Assembly (NCBI GenBank): GCA_023434535.1 | Contig: JAEYSR010000009.1 | Span: forward strand, 1-5,386 | Origin: Actinomycetes bacterium | GTDB lineage: Bacteria > Actinomycetota > Acidimicrobiia > Acidimicrobiales > Microtrichaceae | Direction: 5' to 3' | Length of the DNA: 5,386 bases | Part shown: piece by piece, positions 1 to 5,233 of the stretch | Layout of the letters: each line of letters begins with the position of its first letter | Numbering within the stretch: position 1 is the stretch's first letter | Made by a program: the position numbers and the translations under genes | Notes under the pieces: generated by a model | Database searches by the model: none | The model's input: only the letters and a program-made list of their open reading frames with translations | What the model was told of the DNA's origin: nothing

Positions 1-1
1 C

Positions 2-376
2 GCCACGGCCGCGCGCCCGATCGTCGGGACCGGAGACGACTGGTGGGACGACCTCGTCGATCAGTGGCACGTGACGGCGCCGACCGCTGTCGGCGGCCGA
101 GCCGCGGGCGGCGCGGGGGTGGGTGCCACCGTCGGTGAGCCGAGCTCGTTCCTGGTCGCATCCGACGGAGAGCGGGCCCTGATCCGCCTGGCCGGCGACG
201 CCACAGGGGTCGCTGTGCTGGCCGACGGGTCCACCCTGGCCCTCACACGACAGGGCGTGACAAAGGTGTGGCTCACCTCCACCACAGTGCGCCTCACGCT
301 GGACGACGACGTCACCCAGCTCCAGGCGTACGGCGTGCACGGAAGGGTCGACAGGACCCTCCGACCCCGCAGCTGA
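2..376 (+). CDS. C-terminal part of an unrecognised protein (5' end outside window)
   Basis: The frame is open from the left edge to a TGA at 374-376, giving the last 124 residues of a longer protein. A GTG at 71 could act as a start, but the frame continues upstream with coding-like residues (a Gly-Thr-Gly-Asp-Asp-Trp-Trp run), so I treat the gene as cut by the window edge. The first half has a Gly/Ala-rich linker around residues 28-44. The rest alternates short hydrophobic stretches with turns, suggesting beta strands. There is no transmembrane segment, Cys or catalytic motif in the visible part. The competing minus-strand frame (315-61) is Arg/Pro/Ser/Thr-rich and looks like a shadow. I do not recognise the family. 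No SD-led gene follows closely and no clear terminator lies after the stop. Confidence 0.7.
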   Translation, partial: ATAARPIVGTGDDWWDDLVDQWHVTAPTAVGGRAAGGAGVGATVGEPSSFLVASDGERALIRLAGDATGVAVLADGSTLALTRQGVTKVWLTSTTVRLTLDDDVTQLQAYGVHGRVDRTLRPRS

Positions 377-486
377 GCCGGGCCGCGCCACGAGCCTTCC
401 CTCCCGCAGCGCAGCCCGAGCGTGTGTCCGCCGGTCGGCGGCCGTCGATCGCATGCGCCGAATCAACCACGGCCGCCGACGGGTTC

Positions 487-508
487 ACATGGGTTCGACT
501 CCCCATGT
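487..508. repeat. Perfect 7-bp inverted repeat with tRNA T-arm-like loop
   Basis: The arms ACATGGG (487-493) and CCCATGT (502-508) are exact reverse complements around the 8-base loop TTCGACTC. The segment 492-502 (GGTTCGACTCC) matches the B-box/T-arm consensus of tRNA genes. No acceptor, D-arm or anticodon arm can be drawn around it, so it is not a tRNA. No T-run follows, so it is not a classical terminator. It may be a protein-binding palindrome, a tRNA-derived scar or chance. Confidence 0.5.
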
Positions 509-690
509 CGGGCCGCCACGAGCACCGTGCTGTCCGGACCAGCCGCCCGAGCTGCGTGCAGTCGAACGGCGCGGGGAGTCGTCCCCATGGAGTGTTCGAC
601 CTCAGGGTGTTCGGATGCCAGGGAGGCGAGCACCGCAGATGGCGGGGCTCGCGACCGACCGACGGCGAACCGCGCCGACGGAGGTCGAGA

Positions 691-699
691 GGGAGGGAG
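691..699 (+). promoter_or_regulatory. Strong ribosome binding site of the lipoprotein gene
   Basis: A purine run GGGAGGGAG lies 7 bases before the ATG at 707. It fixes the start there rather than at the upstream in-frame GTG at 422, whose extra 95 residues look non-coding. Confidence 0.7.
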
Positions 700-706
700 A
701 CCCGAC

Positions 707-1117
707 ATGGACAAGCAGAGCACCCGCGCACTTCGACGGATCGCGATCGCATCGATCCTGCCGTTCGCGGCGCTGGCGGCCAGCTGCGCACCGGATCCGG
801 TGGCGTGTCCGACGCTCAGCAACGGCGACTGGTCCGGTACGTGGAGCAGTGAACTGGTCCCCGGCATCGGAGGCGATGTCGACGCGACGCTGACCTCGTC
901 CGGCGCATCCGTCGGCGGGTCGTTCGCGATCACCGGCTCGGTGTTCGTCGGGCCTGCGCCCATCACCGGCACGATCGCATGTGACCAGATCCAGGTCACC
1001 GCCACGTCTGGTGTGACCCTGACCGGGACAGTGGCGCCCACGGGCGACTCGATCTCCGGCGCCTACACCAGCAGCTCGCCGACGGACTCCGGCAGCTTCG
1101 CCATCACCGCGGACTGA
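707..1117 (+). CDS. Small predicted lipoprotein with beta-rich domain
   Basis: This encodes a 136-residue secreted protein, probably anchored to the outer face of the membrane by a lipidated Cys. Residues 1-26 form a lipoprotein signal peptide: a basic N-region (Lys3, Arg7, Arg10, Arg11), a hydrophobic core at 12-25, and the lipobox Leu-Ala-Ala-Ser-Cys ending at Cys27. The mature part is rich in Gly, Ser, Thr and Val and shows repeated strand-turn patterns (Gly-Asp-Trp-Ser-Gly-Thr-Trp at 40-46, Gly-Ser-Phe-Ala-Ile-Thr at 71-76, and again Gly-Ser-Phe-Ala-Ile-Thr at 129-134), suggesting a small beta-barrel or sandwich. Cys34 and Cys92 could form a disulfide. The start is set by the strong SD at 691-699. 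The gene stands alone and converges on the minus-strand genes, whose last stop is 78 bases away. The lipoprotein call is firm, but I cannot assign a function. Confidence 0.85.
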   Translation: MDKQSTRALRRIAIASILPFAALAASCAPDPVACPTLSNGDWSGTWSSELVPGIGGDVDATLTSSGASVGGSFAITGSVFVGPAPITGTIACDQIQVTATSGVTLTGTVAPTGDSISGAYTSSSPTDSGSFAITAD

Positions 1118-1170
1118 CCGGAGCGCAGCGACAGATCGTCTCGGTCGCCGGCACGCCCCATCGTCGGCGG

Positions 1171-1194
1171 CCGGGACGAACCACGGTCCGCCGG
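1171..1194. terminator. Weak imperfect hairpin between convergent genes
   Basis: In the 78-base space between the convergent stops, CCGG (1171-1174) plus GAC (1175-1177) can pair with GTC (1186-1188) and CCGG (1191-1194), leaving a 2-base bulge. There is no U-tract on either strand. It is placed where a bidirectional terminator would be expected, but the pairing is ordinary for such GC-rich DNA. Confidence 0.2.
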
Positions 1195-1195
1195 C

Positions 1196-1778
1196 TCACC
1201 TGAAGAGGGAGCCGATCAGCACGGACACGAGGAACAGTCCGACAAGGATCGCGGCGAACCACCACATGTTGAGCCCGGACGACTCGTCGTCCGGGCTCGA
1301 CGCGTCGGGCGAGTCGATGGTCCCGACATCCTTCGGGATCGCCGGCGGTGCGGTCGCAGTGGTGACCCGCAGCTCCGAAACGACATCCGGTGCCGGAACA
1401 CATCGCTGGCCGGACTCGCTGCCTCGCCGTCGAGCAGCGCGGGAGCGACGCAGAGCAACGACCCCGCCGTCACGCCGCGGGCAGTCTGCGCGTCCATCAG
1501 GTGAGCGAGTCCGAAGTCCGTCACGCCGTCGTGGAGTCGTTCCCCGTCCCGCCTCACAGCGGCACCACCACGTTGGGGTGGTCCGACGACCTGCCCATGG
1601 CGGCGCACTTCCGCTCGAACTCGGCCAGGCGGGCGGGGTCCCCGATCCGCCGGAGCACATTGACTGCGACACGTCGACCGAGGCCCTCGTGCCACGCCAC
1701 GAAGACGTCCGAGTAGCCGGGGGAACCGACGAGTCGGATCTCGCTGAGCTCTGCGATTCCCAGGTCGACCTCGGACAT
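1196..1778 (-). pseudogene. Ser/Thr protein kinase pseudogene, two internal deletions, three frames
   Basis: This is the decayed remnant of a membrane-anchored Hanks-type Ser/Thr kinase. From the ATG at 1778, a 74-residue frame encodes the kinase N-lobe: a degenerate glycine loop (Gly-Ser-Pro-Gly-Tyr-Ser-Asp-Val-Phe), the strand Val-Ala-Val-Asn where intact kinases have Val-Ala-Val-Lys, the alphaC region, and His-Pro-Asn-Val-Val-Val. It stops with TGA at 1554. About 12 codons on, in a second frame, lies the activation segment: Asp-Phe-Gly at 1518-1510, an APE-like Ala-Pro-Ala, and Ser-Asp-Val-Phe at 1407-1396. The catalytic loop (His-Arg-Asp...Asn), about 70-80 residues in relatives, is missing between them. 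A third frame then gives a linker and a C-terminal transmembrane helix (about 1266-1200) ending Gly-Ser-Leu-Phe-Arg with TGA at 1198-1196; the C-lobe is missing. An SD-like AAGGGGA (1793-1787) precedes the start. The gene lies 52 bases after the glycan-binding gene. Catalysis is impossible without the HRD loop and the Lys. A short N-lobe peptide could still be made. Confidence 0.8.
1271..1298. repeat. Perfect 13-bp inverted repeat with 2-base spacer
   Basis: GAGCCCGGACGAC (1271-1283) and GTCGTCCGGGCTC (1286-1298) are exact reverse complements separated by TC. The repeat lies in the linker just before the transmembrane segment of the kinase remnant, where it encodes a Ser-Pro-Asp-Asp-Glu-Ser-Ser-Gly run. 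No T-run follows on either strand. It could act as a strong hairpin in either transcript or as a dyad binding site, or result from low-complexity codon choice. Confidence 0.65.
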
Positions 1779-1830
1779 CTCGGGAGTCCCCTTGTGCCAC
1801 GTGTGCCGGGCCGACGCCTATCCGGGGTCG

Positions 1831-2643
1831 TCACCGACGACCCAGGACCGCGACATCGGAGATCAACGTGTCATCGTCGACGCCACGGCCGGCCGGCAGC
1901 GTCGTCTCGAGCACGGTGATGTCGACGAATCGCGTGCGGGCATCGACGTCGATCGACTGCATGGTCGGCAACGGCTCGAATCGCTGCTCGACGCTTGTCC
2001 CGTCGTCGAAGCGGTACCGGACGCGGACGACGTGGCGATTGCGGTCGAACCGGTCGACCGCCCGACACCCCTCGCTCGTCAACGGTCCCGACTTGGCGTA
2101 CCCCGGAACGAGTCCCACGCGTCCGACCTGCACGGTCTGACCCAGGTCGATCACCAAGTGCTGACCCGAACCATCGCTCTCACGTGGGGCCCACGCGGTC
2201 TGGAGGTCACCGTCGATCACGTTGACAGGAACGTAAGAGGACGTCTCTCCGTTGCAGGAGTTCACCTGAGGAGCCAACACCGAGGTGGCGTCTGCTCCGA
2301 CCGGGACCAGATCGGCCAGAGTGACGGTCGTGCCAGGTTCGCCTGTTGAGGTCGTCAGCGTCGGCTGCCCACCGACCTGGGGTGTCACCTCGGTGGTGGC
2401 CTTCGTGGAGGAGGTGGCACCTGTGTCCGAAGACGTCGGTGCAGAGCTCCCACCACCGGAGGACTGGCCATCCGGTTCGTCGCGTGTAGACATCGCCACG
2501 ACGACGAGCCCTGCCACGGCGATGATCAACACCAACGATGCGGCCACGACCGGCACACCGACGCGCCAGATCCGACCGTGGCTCCCGGGCCGTCGACCGC
2601 CGCCCTGCGACCGGTCCGGACCGATCGTCGGTTGGTCACTCAT
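1831..2643 (-). CDS. Membrane-anchored protein with discoidin-like NADase-type glycan-binding domain
   Basis: This is a 270-residue bitopic protein. Residues 1-27 are a cytoplasmic, Arg- and Gly-rich N-terminus; 28-51 is a transmembrane helix; 52-115 is a Ser/Thr/Gly-rich extracellular linker. From about 118 to 268 there is a beta-rich domain with features of the discoidin-like, NADase-type glycan-binding family: the strand and turn Val-Ile-Asp-Gly-Asp-Leu-Gln-Thr-Ala-Trp (142-151), His-Leu-Val-Ile-Asp-Leu-Gly (162-168), and a closing strand near Arg-Phe-Val-Asp-Ile-Thr-Val-Leu (238-245). Cys130 and Cys193 may be disulfide-linked. In this family the domain is often attached to kinases or other envelope proteins and is thought to bind glycans; the ligand here is unknown. 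Positive-inside charge puts the domain outside the cell. The ATG at 2643 has no clear SD, but an upstream frame ends in TGA overlapping it (ATGAGTGA), consistent with translational coupling. The kinase remnant follows 52 bases on. Confidence 0.8.
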   Translation of the reverse strand: MSDQPTIGPDRSQGGGRRPGSHGRIWRVGVPVVAASLVLIIAVAGLVVVAMSTRDEPDGQSSGGGSSAPTSSDTGATSSTKATTEVTPQVGGQPTLTTSTGEPGTTVTLADLVPVGADATSVLAPQVNSCNGETSSYVPVNVIDGDLQTAWAPRESDGSGQHLVIDLGQTVQVGRVGLVPGYAKSGPLTSEGCRAVDRFDRNRHVVRVRYRFDDGTSVEQRFEPLPTMQSIDVDARTRFVDITVLETTLPAGRGVDDDTLISDVAVLGRR

Positions 2644-3005
2644 CGCCGACCAGTGGGCTCGAGAGGCTCGCGCCGACCACGCACTGCAGTTGATGGGCTG
2701 TGTCCCCTGAATCGCGATCGTTCATCGGTCACGCCTCGGGGTCGCAGAACGTGGTGGCAGGTCCGGAAGAACCCTCCGGCGTCGTTCGGAAGCACAACGG
2801 TTGGTCGTCCGGCAGAGGTGTGGTCCCGGTGGATCCGTCCATGGCGTTCATCTCCGCCACGTACATCCTGGGCTGCTCGCCGGACCCGTCCTCGACCCGG
2901 TTCGAGAGCCGCTCCTCGGCACGTCACCTGAGTCGTTCCCTCACCCGAGTCCAGAACCGATTCCGCCAGGGACAACGGCGAGTCCTCGAGCGTTCGCTGC
3001 GTCAC
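2636..3005 (-). pseudogene. Probable broken small gene, function unknown
   Basis: Between the stop at 3031 and the ATG at 2643 there is no intact gene, but coding-like sequence runs through two frames. From a GTG at 3005, one frame reads Thr-Gln-Arg-Thr-Leu-Glu-Asp-Ser-Pro-Leu-Ser-Leu-Ala-Glu-Ser-Val-Leu-Asp-Ser-Gly. Skipping one base near 2923-2915 continues into a frame with acidic, G/C-third-position codons (Ala-Glu-Glu-Arg-Leu-Ser-Asn-Arg-Val-Glu-Asp-Gly, then Met-Tyr-Val-Ala-Glu-Met-Asn-Ala-Met-Asp) up to TGA at 2731-2729. After this stop the same frame stays coding-like from ATG 2725 and ends with TGA at 2638-2636, overlapping the next gene's start. The stretch 3005-2729 is 277 bases, a multiple of three plus one, consistent with a one-base insertion. 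I do not recognise the family, and no SD precedes 3005. It may instead be spacer, or a short gene beginning near 2868. Confidence 0.35.
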
Positions 3006-3030
3006 CGGGGGCGCACAGGCCCGACAGGCA

Positions 3031-3783
3031 TCAGGACTGCCACCAGGGGACGGGGTCTGCGCCGTCAGAGGAGCTGGCCGTCTCGCCACGCGGAGCGACC
3101 GGGACGACCGGAGGAGCGACCGGCGTCGTCGCAACCTGTGGAACCCAGCCCTGGACAGGGGGCGGCGGTGTCGCAATCGCCGGCGGGAACTGCAGCGGCA
3201 TCGGGGTGGGGCAGGAGACGACAGGCGGCGGGGGCAGGTGCGCCAAGTTGGAGGCGCCTGCTGGGGCACCCTTGCCCTGGCCGTGGCGGGGAGCAACCGG
3301 GACGGAGGTGGGCACCATCGCCGTTGCCGGCAACACGGTGGGTGCGGCAGGAGCCGTGGGGGTCGTGGTCAGGGCCGGACCTGCAGCAGGTCGGTTCCCA
3401 CCGCCGGCGGACGCAGCACGCTCGAAGGCGTTCATTCGCATGCGGATCGTGTGCGCCTTGTAGGGGACCTGAGCGATGCCCTTCGTCGCCTGGCGGGACA
3501 CCCACACCTGAACCCGGAGGTGATCACCGACTGGGGTCACCTTCATCGAGATCGCCTGGCGGATGCCGGCGATCAGGCTGCTCTGGGCCACCATCGGGTT
3601 GTCGTCGTCGATGATCTTCCAGCCCATGCCCGCCACCTTCTGGGCGAACAACCGCTTCACCTCGTCCACCGGGAGCTGCGTGACGAACTCCCGAGGCTTG
3701 ACGCTGGAACGCAGCCAGCTCTGGTAGCCGATCATGATCGCGATCCACGCGACGAACACTCCAACCACACCTACTGCGGCCAT
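3031..3783 (-). CDS. Small membrane protein with cytoplasmic alpha/beta domain and Pro/Ala-rich tail
   Basis: This encodes 250 residues. Residues 4-23 form an N-terminal membrane helix, followed by a basic stretch (Arg25, Lys29, Arg31). By the positive-inside rule the rest is cytoplasmic. Residues 32-124 form a compact domain: a helix (Leu-Pro-Val-Asp-Glu-Val-Lys-Arg at 37-44), Met-Gly-Trp-Lys-Ile (53-57), Arg-Val-Gln-Val-Trp-Val-Ser (90-96), then a last helix (Arg-Met-Arg-Met-Asn-Ala-Phe-Glu-Arg at 114-122). Residues 125-250 are a low-complexity Pro/Ala/Val/Thr tail with a Pro run and one Cys, ending Val-Pro-Trp-Trp-Gln-Ser. The ATG at 3783 is chosen over the in-frame start at 3867 because of its purine-rich SD, and because the extra residues would overlap the upstream gene. 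That gene has the same layout and ends 37 bases before. I recognise no named family; a scaffold or envelope-linked regulatory role is only a guess. Confidence 0.8.
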   Translation of the reverse strand: MAAVGVVGVFVAWIAIMIGYQSWLRSSVKPREFVTQLPVDEVKRLFAQKVAGMGWKIIDDDNPMVAQSSLIAGIRQAISMKVTPVGDHLRVQVWVSRQATKGIAQVPYKAHTIRMRMNAFERAASAGGGNRPAAGPALTTTPTAPAAPTVLPATAMVPTSVPVAPRHGQGKGAPAGASNLAHLPPPPVVSCPTPMPLQFPPAIATPPPPVQGWVPQVATTPVAPPVVPVAPRGETASSSDGADPVPWWQS

Positions 3784-3785
3784 GT

Positions 3786-3796
3786 CTCTCCCTCTC
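3786..3796 (-). promoter_or_regulatory. Ribosome binding site fixing the start at 3783
   Basis: Read on the minus strand, GAGAGGGAGAG lies 2 bases before the ATG, with the AGGGAG core about 4 bases from it. It supports the start at 3783 over the in-frame ATG at 3867, and gives the gene its own initiation site in the 37-base space after the preceding stop. Confidence 0.6.
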
Positions 3797-3820
3797 GTTG
3801 GAGCGCGCCGGACGGCTCGC

Positions 3821-4402
3821 TCAGCTCCACCACTGCTGTGTTGCCTGGGGCGCCGGCTGTGGCGCACACGCCGCCGGCGCCTGGGCTGGGGGCGGTGCCG
3901 ACGGAGCCGACACGGGCGGGGACGGGGGCATCTCCGTTTCGTGCACGTCGGTCACAACGACCTGTTGATCCCGCTTGAGCCCCATCCGCAGATCACGTTC
4001 GAAGCCGTGCAGAGCACTCCTCGAGGAGGACTCGAGCGACAGGCCGCTCTTCGGCTCGCCGAACACCGTGCACCTGGTGCGGCTGGGCGCCGTCGCCAGC
4101 AGCTCGATCCGCACGAACAGGCCCATGCCGTCGTCGACCCGGGCCAACGACGGGCGCACGTCGACGTCGAAGGAGTCCCCCGACGACGCGATGACCCGAG
4201 CCCCTGAGATCTGTTGGATCTGACGACCGATCGCCGAGTGCAGAGCCGAGAAGTCCGTCTGGTAGGTCCGGTGGATCGGACCGACGACCGGCTTGATCTG
4301 GCCGTTGGGAGTGCGGCGAAGCCGGGCGTTGGCGGCTCCGTAGAGCCAGACGACGCCGGCGATGACCAAGATGATGCCTGCGACGGGAATCGGAACTCTC
4401 AT
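3821..4402 (-). CDS. Small membrane protein with cytoplasmic domain and Pro/Ala-rich tail ending Gln-Trp-Trp-Ser
   Basis: This encodes 193 residues in the same order of parts as the next gene. Residues 5-24 are a membrane helix, followed by a basic cluster (Arg27, Arg29, Arg30, Lys37) that predicts an outside N-terminus and a cytoplasmic C-terminus. Residues 44-155 look like a small alpha/beta domain: a helix from Phe51 to Ile65, strands at 77-83 and 95-103, a strand with Cys111, and a helix at 127-141 (Arg-Ser-Ala-Leu-His-Gly-Phe-Glu-Arg-Asp-Leu at 128-138). Residues 158-189 are Pro/Ala/Ser-rich and the protein ends Gln-Gln-Trp-Trp-Ser. The ATG at 4402 has only a weak SD (AGG about 10 bases upstream) and sits just after a structured spacer, so its initiation may depend on that structure or on translation from upstream. 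I recognise no family. The shared architecture suggests an old duplication, but direct sequence similarity is slight by eye. Confidence 0.8.
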   Translation of the reverse strand: MRVPIPVAGIILVIAGVVWLYGAANARLRRTPNGQIKPVVGPIHRTYQTDFSALHSAIGRQIQQISGARVIASSGDSFDVDVRPSLARVDDGMGLFVRIELLATAPSRTRCTVFGEPKSGLSLESSSRSALHGFERDLRMGLKRDQQVVVTDVHETEMPPSPPVSAPSAPPPAQAPAACAPQPAPQATQQWWS

Positions 4403-4425
4403 GACGGTGAACCTACGAAGCGGAG

Positions 4426-4484
4426 GGGCTCGACACGATGGGGACGACTCCCCACCCGGCTCAGCGTCAGCTCGAGTCGAGCCC
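4426..4484 (-). ncRNA. Nested hairpins in intergenic leader, candidate structured RNA element
   Basis: Within the 90-base space between two operon genes, the arms GTCGAGCCC (4476-4484) and GGGCTCGAC (4426-4434) are exact 9-bp complements. They enclose a second perfect stem, TGGGGA (4439-4444) with TCCCCA (4449-4454) around a 4-base loop. On the minus-strand transcript the outer stem begins 8 bases after the upstream stop and ends 23 bases before the next ATG. No U-run follows, so it is not a standard terminator. It could stabilise or process the mRNA, or tune initiation of the downstream gene. It matches no riboswitch I know. Confidence 0.4.
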
Positions 4485-4492
4485 GTTCCGCA

Positions 4493-5191
4493 TCAACAGC
4501 CGGACGGTCCGCGCTCCTCGTCGATCGACCAGATCGGCAGGCCGTCGGTTCGTTCGAAGACGAAGGTGAGGAGGTTGGTGCCGCACCGACGCATCCCCGA
4601 GCCGTCGGTCAACTCGTAGTGGAACTGCACCCTCGCTGTGACGACCTCGGCGGAGACTTCGACAGTGGGATCCCCCAACCGGTGCATCTCCCGCAACGGA
4701 TAGGTCGCCCAGTACTCCCTCGCCTTCTGAGCGACGTCGTCCCGCGTGGCCTGCAACTCGCCGTAGTAGCTCTCGATCGGGTAGGACCACTGCGCCTCGA
4801 ACGACGCGAGATCGTCGCCGGCACCGGCAGCCAAGTACCGGTCGATGCGGGATGCGACCGCCGAAACGGAGACATCCGGTCCGAGATCGACCGATGGGAG
4901 GGACGAACCGGACGGCGCAACGGTCGGCGTACCCGTGGAGGTCGATGCGGTCTGTGGGTCGACGGACACGACCGGTGCCGAGGTCGGCACGTCCGACGGA
5001 GACGTCAGGTCCGACCGCGATGGCCGGTCTGATCGGATGACGATCACCAGGAGCGTGGTCGCCACGACCACTGCGACGACCGAGCTGGCAAGCAACAACC
5101 ACACCCGACGACCTCCGGCCGGTCGAACCGGCGCGACCGGTGCAGCTGTTCGAACCGTGGCCCGGTCACCGACGTCTGTGTGCTGCTCCAC
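4493..5191 (-). CDS. Membrane-anchored protein with NTF2-like extracellular domain
   Basis: Counting from the GTG at 5191, this protein has 232 residues. Residues 1-29 are cytoplasmic with basic residues before the membrane (Arg23, Arg28, Arg29); 30-52 is a transmembrane helix; 53-107 is a Ser/Thr/Pro-rich linker. Residues 110-228 resemble NTF2-like (SnoaL-type) domains: a first helix (Ile-Asp-Arg-Tyr-Leu), then Tyr-Tyr-Gly (142-144), a helix leading to Tyr-Trp-Ala-Thr-Tyr-Pro-Leu-Arg, and three beta strands ending Pro-Ile-Trp-Ser-Ile-Asp-Glu-Glu. Such domains occur at the ends of many bacterial envelope and signalling proteins as binding modules without catalysis. The topology places it outside the cell. 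I prefer GTG 5191 because GAGG lies 5 bases upstream; the in-frame GTG at 5218 would add nine residues but has no SD. It follows the upstream gene's stop by 42 bases. Confidence 0.8.
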   Translation of the reverse strand: MEQHTDVGDRATVRTAAPVAPVRPAGGRRVWLLLASSVVAVVVATTLLVIVIRSDRPSRSDLTSPSDVPTSAPVVSVDPQTASTSTGTPTVAPSGSSLPSVDLGPDVSVSAVASRIDRYLAAGAGDDLASFEAQWSYPIESYYGELQATRDDVAQKAREYWATYPLREMHRLGDPTVEVSAEVVTARVQFHYELTDGSGMRRCGTNLLTFVFERTDGLPIWSIDEERGPSGC

Positions 5192-5196
5192 GTCAA

Positions 5197-5200
5197 CCTC
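5197..5200 (-). promoter_or_regulatory. Short ribosome binding site supporting start at 5191
   Basis: GAGG on the minus strand sits 5 bases before the GTG at 5191. No purine run precedes the alternative GTG at 5218, so this short site is the only sequence evidence separating the two starts. Confidence 0.4.
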
Positions 5201-5233
5201 GGACCGACATCCGGTCACGAGGTCGACTCGGGG

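Larger units (their letters stand above)
377..706. other. 330-base stretch without a convincing gene
   Basis: All three plus frames and the opposing minus frames across this stretch give Arg/Pro/Ser/Cys-rich translations without domain-like patterns, so I call no gene. The one clear structure is the hairpin at 487-508. The last 20 bases hold the Shine-Dalgarno sequence of the lipoprotein gene. The promoter of that gene should lie here, but I could not find a convincing -35/-10 pair. No T-rich terminator follows the gene ending at 376. Confidence 0.5.

Noticed and set aside
440..515. Possible tRNA gene around the T-arm-like motif
   Set aside because: The standard 5-bp T-stem pairs at only three positions. 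No 5' acceptor strand complements the bases after the arm, and no D-arm or anticodon arm can be drawn.
422..706. N-terminal extension of the lipoprotein gene from an upstream GTG
   Set aside because: The extra 95 residues are Arg/Pro/Ser/Cys-rich and would bury the signal peptide inside the protein. The strong SD is before the ATG at 707.
1196..1778. Sequencing error as the cause of the kinase frame changes
   Set aside because: Indel errors could shift frames but cannot remove the roughly 70-80 residues with the catalytic loop or the missing C-lobe.
1196..1834. Single 212-residue protein in the frame that carries the membrane helix
   Set aside because: Upstream of the linker this frame is Arg/Ser/Pro-rich with no kinase motif. 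The kinase motifs are in the other two frames, so only its C-terminal end is derived from coding sequence.
2700..3614. Long plus-strand open frame across the operon gap and the Pro/Ala-tailed gene
   Set aside because: It is very rich in Arg, Ser, Gly and Pro with no domain pattern, and much of it lies antisense to a convincing minus-strand gene sharing the same third positions. Such open shadows are expected in GC-rich DNA.
3784..3867. Earlier start for the second Pro/Ala-tailed gene
   Set aside because: The 28 extra residues are Arg-rich, overlap the end of the previous gene, and place the good SD inside the coding sequence.
4214..5032. Long plus-strand open frame opposite the NTF2-like gene
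   Set aside because: The translation is dominated by Arg, Asp, Gly and Val. It mirrors the minus-strand gene, which has a clear membrane helix, linker and domain.
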